DNA from: Paenibacillus sp. FSL H8-0332
GTDB lineage: Bacteria; Bacillota; Bacilli; Paenibacillales; Paenibacillaceae
Reading direction: 5' to 3'
Assembly: GCF_037963835.1 (NCBI RefSeq)
Contig: NZ_CP150145.1
Span: forward strand, 3,286,001-3,350,000
Length of the DNA stretch: 64,000 bases
The position numbers were made by a program, and so were the translations under genes. The notes under the pieces were generated by a model. The model was not told the origin of the DNA. It ran no database searches and saw nothing but the letters and a program-made list of their open reading frames with translations. Of the stretch, positions 55,116 to 62,945 are shown one piece after another. Position 1 is the first letter of the stretch, and the number at the start of each line of letters is the position of its first letter.

Positions 55116-56648
55116 ATGCCTATTCTGAACAGATTCAAAGGAATCACCCCCGCAGGTGCGCCGCCCCAAACAGACCTTCAGCTGACCGACCTATTACGAA
55201 ACTATGTAGAGCGGGCTGAACGCAAGGAAGAAGAGCAATCCGATACATATTCTGCCGCAGTCCCTGATGAACTGCAAGCATTGTTAACGCGACTAACGTC
55301 CGTGATACATAAGCGTGAGGACTATTACAAGGTTCGGTTGGAGATGATCACTGAAGCGATTGAGATCTCCCTGTGGGAAATGGATGTGTACGAGGGAGAT
55401 CCGGTGAATCCGCTCAATGAGTTCAGGTGGACGGATGAGCTGCGCCGGATGATCGGCTATACGGATGAGAATGATTTCCCCAATGTACTGGAGAGCTGGT
55501 CCAATTGCCTTCATCCCGAGGATAAAGAGGGCGTGCTGCAGCTGTTCGCAGATCATATGCTGGACCGGACGGGCACGATCAAATACGACATTGAATACCG
55601 GCTCAAGACGAAAGCGGGCGAGTACAAATGGTTCCAGGCGACGGGCACAACCGTACGTGCAGCTGACGGATCACCTATTATGGTAGCCGGGGCCTTGCTG
55701 GATATTCATGATAAAAAAATCAAGCAGGACCAGCTGGGCGCACTAGTTGTCCGCTATGATCTGGTGAACCGTGCCCTGGTGGAAGCACCTTGGGATATGG
55801 TGGTTATCGCAGGCGATCCGGTCAACCCGGATAATGAGTTCTGGTGGTCGGAGCAATTCCGCCGAACGATTGGTTTTGAAGGCGAGCATGATTTCCCGAA
55901 CCTGTTAAGCAGCTGGAGCAACCAGCTACACCCGGACGATCTTCAGCCCACGCTGGATGCCTTCGCCAATCATTTGAATGATTACACGGGGCAAACGGAC
56001 TATAAAGTGAACTACCGGTTGCGCTCCAAAAATGGCGAGTATCGCTGGTACTATGCAGGCGGTGAAACGATCCGGGACGAGCAGGGCATCCCTCTGCGGG
56101 TAGCAGGAACGATTCGTGATATTACACAGGAAGTCAATAAAGAGGATACAATCAGACGGGTAAACCTGCAGATGGAAGGCTTGCTGACTGCGATTAACGA
56201 GATTGTTCACGGGATTGTATCGGTAACAGAGCAGGCCCAGGATATCGCCGAAGTCCAGGAGCAATCCTACAAAGCGGCAGTCGATGTGAAAGAAAAAACG
56301 AATGAAACCAAAGAAATCACCAAATTCATTAGCGAGGTCTCGAATCAGACCAGTCTGCTCGGGCTGAATGCTTCCATTGAAGCTGCTCATGCGGGGGAGT
56401 ATGGCCGGGGCTTCTCTATTGTGGCAAGTGAGGTGCGCAAGCTTGCAGACCACAGTAAGATGGCCTCGAACAATATTGAGAAAACCACGCAGGAGATGAA
56501 TGACCGTATCGACCATATTATCAGCACCATTAACGGCATGTCTAGTTTGACCGAAGCACAGGCTGCACTGACGCAAGAGGTTAATGCTTCTGTAGAGGAA
56601 GTAAGCAGGATGTCGGAGGAGCTGTTAAATATTCTGCGTACTTTATAA
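55116..56648 (+). CDS. Soluble chemotaxis-type receptor with two duplicated PAS domains
   Basis: 510 residues, no TM segment. Two PAS_3 domains at ~85-205 and ~210-340 are a tandem duplication: SLWEMDVYEGDPVNPLNEFRW against PWDMVVIAGDPVNPDNEFWW, and HPEDKEGV against HPDDLQPT. The MCP signalling domain follows, with hairpin tip SNQTSLLGLNASIEAAHAGEYGRGFSIVASEVRKLADHS. It is shorter than full MCPs and lacks obvious methylation helices. Probably a cytoplasmic energy- or redox-sensing transducer. ATG preceded by GATGAGGAG. Confidence 0.9.
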   Translation: MPILNRFKGITPAGAPPQTDLQLTDLLRNYVERAERKEEEQSDTYSAAVPDELQALLTRLTSVIHKREDYYKVRLEMITEAIEISLWEMDVYEGDPVNPLNEFRWTDELRRMIGYTDENDFPNVLESWSNCLHPEDKEGVLQLFADHMLDRTGTIKYDIEYRLKTKAGEYKWFQATGTTVRAADGSPIMVAGALLDIHDKKIKQDQLGALVVRYDLVNRALVEAPWDMVVIAGDPVNPDNEFWWSEQFRRTIGFEGEHDFPNLLSSWSNQLHPDDLQPTLDAFANHLNDYTGQTDYKVNYRLRSKNGEYRWYYAGGETIRDEQGIPLRVAGTIRDITQEVNKEDTIRRVNLQMEGLLTAINEIVHGIVSVTEQAQDIAEVQEQSYKAAVDVKEKTNETKEITKFISEVSNQTSLLGLNASIEAAHAGEYGRGFSIVASEVRKLADHSKMASNNIEKTTQEMNDRIDHIISTINGMSSLTEAQAALTQEVNASVEEVSRMSEELLNILRTL

Positions 56649-56682
56649 TAGCTAACTGGAATGGAACACTATTGCTGAGATC

Positions 56683-56721
56683 AAAAAGCGGAACGGAGCT
56701 TCAAGCGTTTCGCTTTTTTGT
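56683..56721 (+). terminator. Terminator after the PAS receptor gene
   Basis: AAAAAGCGGAAC pairs with GTTTCGCTTTTT with one mismatch; T-run follows. Confidence 0.85.
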
Positions 56722-56845
56722 GTTGCAAATTTCTGAACGTGCTAATCGAAAGCCTATAATCTGTACGGTTGTTGAAAAAAACCAAAGGAATACAATAACA
56801 ATATAAGATTACAGTTTAGTCTGAAGTGGAACCGGAGGGACTTCC

Positions 56846-58630
56846 TTGGAATTGCTTAAAAGCTATGTTGAGATGTTGAAGTTAACCTATAAATCTATAC
56901 CACTTTGGTCGTCCTATACAATCTTCAATAATATATTTGGTGTAGTCTGTAACTTTTTGAGTTCGGTTATTCTAATCCAGGTCGTATTGAACGGTATAGG
57001 CACGAATAAATCTTTTATGGAGATTATAATCCCTGTTGTCTTCATTCAAGTCGTTGTCACGCTTGGGGGAATAAGTACATCCTTGTATTACAGCAAAATA
57101 GATCCCGTTGCCCGGCAGATTCTTCACAAAAAAATTGTTGCACAGTTAATACATACGATAATGCACACAGATACTAAAAACTTGGACAACGCAGCTTATC
57201 TCAACGATTTCTCCTTTGCCATCAACCAGGTTGAGAAGAGAACGACGGGAAGCATATTGTTAATCTCCAATTTGTTATCCAATGTAGTGGGAATCATCGC
57301 AACCGTTTCAGTCATTGGAGTTATGCATGTTGAACTGGTAGCTATAGTAATTATAACGGTCTGTGCTGCCTTTATAATCAATACTACATTAATAAAGACA
57401 CAATACCGGTTCGACCAGGACATCCTCTCGCCCAATAGAAAGAAGAAATACGTTGAAAGAACCTTTTATATGAAAAGGTATGCGTTAGAGCTAAGGTTGT
57501 ATCCCATACAGAAGATCTTGTTGAATTTGTACGATAATGCTGTAAAGGAAATCTTACACTCCACGAAAAAGTATGGCTGGAAAACAGGCGCTTTGCAATT
57601 TTTGAGAGCTTTTAATCAGGAAGTCGTCTTATATTGGGGAACCATGGTAGTTCTTCTACTCTCATTAATTCACAGTGAAAGCTGGAGCCCAGCTGCTAAT
57701 ATAATTCCTATAACAATTGCAGTCTATAGTTTTTCAGGCTATTTATTCGGCTTAACCGAAGTCATTACCTCACTCAAAGAATATCAGCTGTATTCAGATA
57801 AGTTATTTCTCTTTTTGCAACCGGATAAGTCTTTGGAGTGTCGAAAAGGATTACCTGTTCCATTAAACAACGGTAATACTATCGCTTTTGAAAATGTAAG
57901 CTTCGGATATGTAGCAAGTGATAAACAAGTGTTAGAGAATGTAAACCTTCGTTTTGATCCAGGGGAAAAGATAGCATTGGTCGGTGTCAACGGTTCAGGG
58001 AAAAGCACCATCATTAAGTTATTGCTCGGTCTGTATGACCATTACTCGGGTGAGATCACCATCAACGGGGAATCCATTTTGAAGCATGATATACAGCAGT
58101 ATCGTAAGCAGTTCTCAGTAGTGCAGCAGGATTTCCAATATTATGCATGTACGGTAGCGGAAAATATACTAATGGACAAAGCGGATACATCTGCAAATGC
58201 TGTTTCCGAGCGAATCGTGCAAGCCATTCATGAGGTTGATTTGAACCTGGATCGTACGCCCGAAGAATTATTGAATACCTACATAACCTCTGAATTTAGT
58301 ACCGATGGACTCAGCTTATCCAAAGGGCAATATCAAAAAATGGCTATAGCCCGTATCTTTGTGAGTAAAAGGAATTTCATTATCCTTGATGAGCCGACCA
58401 GTTCGTTAGATCCTGTAGCCGAATATCAGTTGTTCAATCACATTTTAGAACATTTCCATGATAAGACGATTATCATTATTTCCCATCGGTTAACAGCCGC
58501 CAAATCAGCGGATAAGATCTATTTGATTGATGGAGGCACGGTCATGGAGAGCGGTTCACATGAACAGCTCATGAGTCAGGAAGGGAAATATTCAGAACTC
58601 TATAGACTTCAAGCAGAAAAGTACCTGTAA
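56846..58630 (+). CDS. ABC exporter half-transporter 1 (TM domain fused to ATPase)
   Basis: 594 residues: six membrane helices (1-320), then ATPase with Walker A GVNGSGKST, a signature LSKGQYQKM in place of LSGGQ, Walker B FIILDEPTSSLD and H-loop ISHR. TTG start with CCGGAGGG six bases upstream. A TATAAT at 56755 may be its -10. DNA is clearly AT-richer than flanking genes, with many TTA/ATA codons. Forms a probable heterodimer with the next gene; the family exports peptides or drugs. No precursor peptide or modification gene is seen. Confidence 0.88.
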   Translation: MELLKSYVEMLKLTYKSIPLWSSYTIFNNIFGVVCNFLSSVILIQVVLNGIGTNKSFMEIIIPVVFIQVVVTLGGISTSLYYSKIDPVARQILHKKIVAQLIHTIMHTDTKNLDNAAYLNDFSFAINQVEKRTTGSILLISNLLSNVVGIIATVSVIGVMHVELVAIVIITVCAAFIINTTLIKTQYRFDQDILSPNRKKKYVERTFYMKRYALELRLYPIQKILLNLYDNAVKEILHSTKKYGWKTGALQFLRAFNQEVVLYWGTMVVLLLSLIHSESWSPAANIIPITIAVYSFSGYLFGLTEVITSLKEYQLYSDKLFLFLQPDKSLECRKGLPVPLNNGNTIAFENVSFGYVASDKQVLENVNLRFDPGEKIALVGVNGSGKSTIIKLLLGLYDHYSGEITINGESILKHDIQQYRKQFSVVQQDFQYYACTVAENILMDKADTSANAVSERIVQAIHEVDLNLDRTPEELLNTYITSEFSTDGLSLSKGQYQKMAIARIFVSKRNFIILDEPTSSLDPVAEYQLFNHILEHFHDKTIIIISHRLTAAKSADKIYLIDGGTVMESGSHEQLMSQEGKYSELYRLQAEKYL

Positions 58631-58653
58631 CACAGGGCTGGAGGTGAAATAGA

Positions 58654-60429
58654 ATGAGCAAGAAATTTTCTCTTAGCAATAGCATATTTTACCTGAAATC
58701 AATTTTCGTATATGACTGGATCAGAATACCGGGCCTAATTCTTACCGCATTATTTGTCGCTTTCGACACTTGGTTCATTAAGGTGTATGCCATCAAAGTA
58801 ATCTTAGATGCTTTAATGAATAATTTTGACTTCAGACGAATTATGATTATGGTTGCAATTGTTATTGGCTGCAAAATCATTAAACTTGCTTACGATTCTG
58901 CCTGGGAATATTACATAAAACGTTCTGACCCTATCATCATTTCCGGTTTTCAGCATGTTGCTTTCAAGAAGGCTAATGAGGTAGACATCAATTGCTATGA
59001 CGATACGGATTACTACAACCAATATATCTACTCTGTAGAAGAAAGCTCCACAAGGCCGATTCTTTTCTTAAATAGTATATTTCAACTGAGCCAAACGATT
59101 TTCTCCATAACATTTTCCGGAATTTTTATTTTGACTAGTGATCCTCTAATCTTGCTGTTTGTTGCTATTCCTATTCTTGGAGATTCGTTTGTCAGAACAA
59201 GGATGATCAAGGCCCGAATAGAGCGAACCCATGCTATCATCCCGGAAAAAAGAAAAATGGATTATGTGCTCCGGACCAGTTATCTTCGTGAGAATGCCCT
59301 AGATATTCGTATCACCAATATTCATGTAGTGCTTAAAGACCTGTTTCTAGATGGTGTTGAAAATACGATTGAACTCTATAAAAAATTCAGTAACCGGTTT
59401 ACGAAATTGTACTTAGTTAGTGATGCCTTTACTCATATTAATAACACTTTGATCTTGCTATACCTCATCTATAAAATTGTAGTTACACAGACACTAAGCG
59501 CAGGAGATTTTATCGCCATTAAAGAAGCTGTTGCGCTTATGAGCAGCAATCTCGGCAAGATTATGGAGAGAATCCAAGCATTTCAGGAGCATAACATATA
59601 CATAGAAAGATTTCGTACCTTTTGCAACTATAGAAACAAGGTTACAGATGGGAATTCAGGGATTCCGCAGGCCAATGTATCACCTTATCTTCTTCAATTA
59701 ACTAATGTGTCGTTTAGCTATAATAATCAGTCCGATGTTCTGAACAATATAAACATTTCCATTAAGGCTGGGCAAAAAATAGCGATTGTAGGTAAGAATG
59801 GTGCAGGGAAAAGTACGTTAATCAAGCTTATGATGCGCTTATACGACGCCACCAAAGGTTCAATAGAATTTAAAGGGGTCGATATTAGAACATTCAATAA
59901 ACAAGAATACCTGTCTCAGTTCGATACCGTGTTTCAAGATCACAATAGCTATGCTTGTTCACTGATTGAGAATATTCTGTTTGAGTCTAACCCTACAGCA
60001 GAAGAGATGGACAAAATGATGAATATATTGGACAACATAGATTTCTCTATATTTCTAGAGGATAAGAGCAAGATAGAACTCGAGTTGACAAAAGAATTCT
60101 CAGAGGAGGGGATTATTCTATCTGGCGGTCAAAATCAAAAGGTGGCGTTGGCTCGTGCACTGTACAGAGATCATTCCGTATTGATACTCGATGAACCCTC
60201 AAGCGCATTAGATTCCATATCAGAACATAAGTGGATGCGATTAATGGAAAAGGTGGAAATGAACCATACGGTCATTCTAATCTCGCACCGGCTGTCCTCC
60301 GTAAGAGATTCAGATTGTATCTATTATATGGAAGATGGCCGAATTCTTGAATCTGGCCCTCACGATAAACTGATGGATCTTCAGGGACATTACTTCCAGA
60401 TGTTTAAGGTACAGGCGGATGCTTATTGA
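58654..60429 (+). CDS. ABC exporter half-transporter 2 (TM domain fused to ATPase)
   Basis: 591 residues: six membrane helices, then ATPase with GKNGAGKST, canonical LSGGQNQKV, VLILDEPSSALDS and ISHR. 23 bp after the first half-transporter, GGAGGTGA site. The first partner has the altered signature and this one the canonical one, the usual asymmetry of heterodimeric exporters. AT-rich like its partner; the two were probably acquired together. Confidence 0.9.
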   Translation: MSKKFSLSNSIFYLKSIFVYDWIRIPGLILTALFVAFDTWFIKVYAIKVILDALMNNFDFRRIMIMVAIVIGCKIIKLAYDSAWEYYIKRSDPIIISGFQHVAFKKANEVDINCYDDTDYYNQYIYSVEESSTRPILFLNSIFQLSQTIFSITFSGIFILTSDPLILLFVAIPILGDSFVRTRMIKARIERTHAIIPEKRKMDYVLRTSYLRENALDIRITNIHVVLKDLFLDGVENTIELYKKFSNRFTKLYLVSDAFTHINNTLILLYLIYKIVVTQTLSAGDFIAIKEAVALMSSNLGKIMERIQAFQEHNIYIERFRTFCNYRNKVTDGNSGIPQANVSPYLLQLTNVSFSYNNQSDVLNNINISIKAGQKIAIVGKNGAGKSTLIKLMMRLYDATKGSIEFKGVDIRTFNKQEYLSQFDTVFQDHNSYACSLIENILFESNPTAEEMDKMMNILDNIDFSIFLEDKSKIELELTKEFSEEGIILSGGQNQKVALARALYRDHSVLILDEPSSALDSISEHKWMRLMEKVEMNHTVILISHRLSSVRDSDCIYYMEDGRILESGPHDKLMDLQGHYFQMFKVQADAY

Positions 60430-60502
60430 CAAAGCGTTAGAATCCGGCTATATTGAATTTCGGTAAATTATATTTCGCACAATCAATAGGAGGAGAATAC
60501 AG

Positions 60503-61000
60503 ATGTCCGAATCCAATCATGCTTTTGGTCAAGCACTGGTGAAATCTTTGGTAGGGGAGCGCGGACATATTCCGATCGCCCGGGCTTTGCCGGATCTGAC
60601 ACTGGAGCTTGCAGGTTATACAATAGAAGGAATTCCTTACTCCATCTATCAGTTGGTGAAGCATATGGGCTACTGGCAGGACTTCATGCTGACCCACCTG
60701 GAGGGCGGCCAGCCTCAGCGGCCTACAAGCGTACAGGAGAGCTGGCCTGCGGAGAAGGCCCCGGCAGAGGAACGCCAGCTTCAGGAGGCCATCGCGCATC
60801 TGCTGCAAGGTGTCGATAAGGCGGTTGCTATCGCTCAGAGCGCCAAGCTCGATGAGCCATTGGCCCATTTTCCCGGGGAGACCAAAGGCGGGCTTCTGCG
60901 CAATATCGCCTCCCATAACTCCTACCATCTGGGAGAGATTGTTCTGCTCCGCCGTCTGCAAGGTGCGTGGCCTCCGCCAGGGGGCGGTTATCCTGCTTAA
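60503..61000 (+). CDS. DinB-family metal-binding protein
   Basis: 165 residues, four-helix DinB/YfiT-like fold. Metal-ligand His54 (LVKHMGYWQDF), His138 and His142 (SHNSYHLGEIVLLRRLQG). Members include thiol-dependent transferases; the substrate here is unknown. GGAGGAGAA site. GC content returns to that of the other genes. Confidence 0.88.
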   Translation: MSESNHAFGQALVKSLVGERGHIPIARALPDLTLELAGYTIEGIPYSIYQLVKHMGYWQDFMLTHLEGGQPQRPTSVQESWPAEKAPAEERQLQEAIAHLLQGVDKAVAIAQSAKLDEPLAHFPGETKGGLLRNIASHNSYHLGEIVLLRRLQGAWPPPGGGYPA

Positions 61001-61013
61001 AGAGAATAATCCT

Positions 61014-61048
61014 GGAAAAGTCTGCAATGTTAGGTTGCAGGCTTTTTG
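61014..61048 (+). terminator. Terminator after dinB-like gene
   Basis: AAAAGTCTGCAA pairs with TTGCAGGCTTTT (one G-U) around TGTTAGG; T-run follows. Confidence 0.88.
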
Positions 61049-61160
61049 CTATGGAAGCAATAACATTCATTGACAGTTCGTGAAAAAGTAGATGATAATT
61101 TAGTAGATTCATCCTATAAATAATGGAAATTAGATCTATCAAATCTTCAAGGAGGCGGGC

Positions 61161-61838
61161 ATGGAAGCAACCTATGATCTGTTTACGATTAAAACGCATT
61201 GCATGAATTTCCTGAACTACGCATATCTCGGTATTGACAAGACTTCCCGCAAAGCTTTTGTAGTTGATCCATCCTGGGATGTATCGCAGATGATCCGTAT
61301 TCTGGATTCGCATGAGGCCACAGTCACGGCTGTTCTGCTGACCCACTCTCATTTTGATCATACCAATATGGTGAAGAAGCTTGAACTGCTCTACCGTCCT
61401 ACTGTCTACATCTCCAAAACCGAGGCAGATTACTATAAATACCGCTGCAACCGGCTCCGAACCGTCGAGGACATGGACCTCATTCGTATCGGTGATTCAC
61501 GGATTACCTGTCTTGTGACGCCCGGCCATACGCAGGGAAGTGTCTGTTACTGGGGGCAAGACCATCTGTTCTCCGGGGATACGGTATTTATTGAAGGCTG
61601 CGGCTTATGTGACAGTAGCGGAGGCTCGGCAGAGGATATGTTCCACAGCATCCACCGGCTCATCCGGCTGATTCCTCCCAGCACCCGGGTATACCCGGGA
61701 CATTCCTTCGGCGATCTGCCAGGCAAAGAGATGAGCTATCTCTACAAAAATAATCTGTATTTCCAGATTGATGATATCAATCATTTTGTGAAATTCAGGA
61801 ACCGTAAGAATAATGCCAGACTGCTTGATTTCAAATAA
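61161..61838 (+). CDS. Metallo-beta-lactamase-fold hydrolase, PksB/BaeB-like
   Basis: 225 residues. Metal motif THSHFDH (His62, His64, Asp66, His67), GHTQGSVCYW, FSGDTVFIEGCGLCDSSGGSAEDMFHS and PGHSFG. The block from GCGLC to MFHS is the style of PksB/BaeB hydrolases that accompany trans-AT polyketide synthases in bacilli, where they act as thioesterase-like editing enzymes. AAGGAGGCGG site. Twenty-seven bp before an acyltransferase-like gene; no PKS module is in the window. Confidence 0.8.
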   Translation: MEATYDLFTIKTHCMNFLNYAYLGIDKTSRKAFVVDPSWDVSQMIRILDSHEATVTAVLLTHSHFDHTNMVKKLELLYRPTVYISKTEADYYKYRCNRLRTVEDMDLIRIGDSRITCLVTPGHTQGSVCYWGQDHLFSGDTVFIEGCGLCDSSGGSAEDMFHSIHRLIRLIPPSTRVYPGHSFGDLPGKEMSYLYKNNLYFQIDDINHFVKFRNRKNNARLLDFK

Positions 61839-61865
61839 GCCGCTCTACAATCAGGGGGTACGGAA

Positions 61866-62831
61866 ATGCACAGCGAAATCGTATTTATGTTCTCCGGGCA
61901 AGGCTCGCAATATAATAAAATGGGGCTTGAATTGTTCGGGAAGCAGCCGGTATTCCGGCAATCGATGGAACGCCTGGACCGGATTGTTCATCAGCTGACC
62001 GGCAAGAGCGTGATCGAAGAGCTGTATCAGAACTCACGAGGTAAGGGCGCCAGCTTCGAAAATATTGTCTATTCCCATCCTGCAATCTTCATGGTGCAAT
62101 ACGCGCTGGCGGAGACTCTGGAAGCTGTGGGAATAACTCCACGTTACACGCTGGGAGTCAGTCTCGGGGAGTATGTTGCACTGGCGGTGGCTAAGGTGCT
62201 GACGCCTGAACAGGTGCTGGAGCTGATTGTGACGCAAGTACGGCTGCTAGAGGATACCTGCGACAACGGCGCGATGATTGCCGTTCTGGATCATGTTCAG
62301 CTCTATCACGCGAACGCCGAGCTGAACACCCGCTCCGAGCTGATCGCTGTGAATTTCGACAAGCACTTCACCATCGCCTGCAGAAGCGCGCATACCGGTG
62401 AAATCCAGCAGTTCCTCAGAGAACAGGGTGTGGCCAGTCTGAAGCTGCCTGTGAACTACGCCTTTCATTCCGCATTCATCGATGAACTGGAGAAGCCTTA
62501 CCGTACATATATGCAAAAGATCGATTACAAGACGCCTGCTCCGGGAGTGACACTGGTATCGGCCATGACCGGGGGGAATGTGCAGACGGTGGATGAATCC
62601 TTCCTGTGGGATGTGGTGAGGAAGCCGATGAATTTCCGCACAGCCCTGGAGAGTATGACTGCCGGCGGGCCGCGGCGGCTGCTCGATCTGAGCCCGTCGG
62701 GTACCCTGGAGAACTTCAGCAAGTATATTCTCGGCAAGCCGCTGGCCCATAAGGTCCGCTCAGTGATTACGCCCATGGCCAGCGAGCTGAAGAAGCTGAA
62801 TGAGATTGTGAATGATACCTTAGAAGTCTGA
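61866..62831 (+). CDS. Malonyl-transacylase-fold protein, acyl-hydrolase-like variant
   Basis: 321 residues: FSGQGSQYNKMG, YSHPAIFMVQYAL, nucleophile elbow GVSLGEYVAL (Ser99) and catalytic His201 (NYAFHSAF). The residue before Ser is Val, where FabD-type transacylases have His (GHSLG). That substitution recalls the discrete PedC/PksD-type acyl hydrolases that proofread stalled trans-AT PKS lines. I cannot place the malonate-binding Arg with certainty. With the PksB-like gene it forms a two-gene PKS-accessory operon. Confidence 0.78.
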   Translation: MHSEIVFMFSGQGSQYNKMGLELFGKQPVFRQSMERLDRIVHQLTGKSVIEELYQNSRGKGASFENIVYSHPAIFMVQYALAETLEAVGITPRYTLGVSLGEYVALAVAKVLTPEQVLELIVTQVRLLEDTCDNGAMIAVLDHVQLYHANAELNTRSELIAVNFDKHFTIACRSAHTGEIQQFLREQGVASLKLPVNYAFHSAFIDELEKPYRTYMQKIDYKTPAPGVTLVSAMTGGNVQTVDESFLWDVVRKPMNFRTALESMTAGGPRRLLDLSPSGTLENFSKYILGKPLAHKVRSVITPMASELKKLNEIVNDTLEV

Positions 62832-62847
62832 TTACCCGCAATTTCCG

Positions 62848-62890
62848 CAAGCAGCGGTTTCTCTAAGTTATAGAGCGCCGCTGCTTTTCT
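62848..62890 (+). terminator. Terminator after the acyltransferase-like gene
   Basis: AAGCAGCGG pairs with CCGCTGCTT, with an inner CTCT...AGAG stem; TTTTCTG follows. Confidence 0.85.
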
Positions 62891-62906
62891 GTTGTTGTAA
62901 TTTGTG

Positions 62907-62933
62907 TATAATACATGTACAACCATACATGTA
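62907..62933 (+). promoter_or_regulatory. -10 box with twin TACATGTA palindromes
   Basis: TATAAT at 62907-62912, immediately followed by TACATGTA at 62912-62919 and again at 62926-62933, 14 bp apart. A dimeric repressor bound here would cover the transcription start of the kinase gene. Confidence 0.5.
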
Positions 62934-62945
62934 ACGGAGGGAATG

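Noticed and set aside
61866-62831. Housekeeping FabD malonyl-CoA transacylase
   Set aside because: GVSLG replaces GHSLG and there are no fatty-acid synthesis genes beside it; the neighbour is PksB-like.
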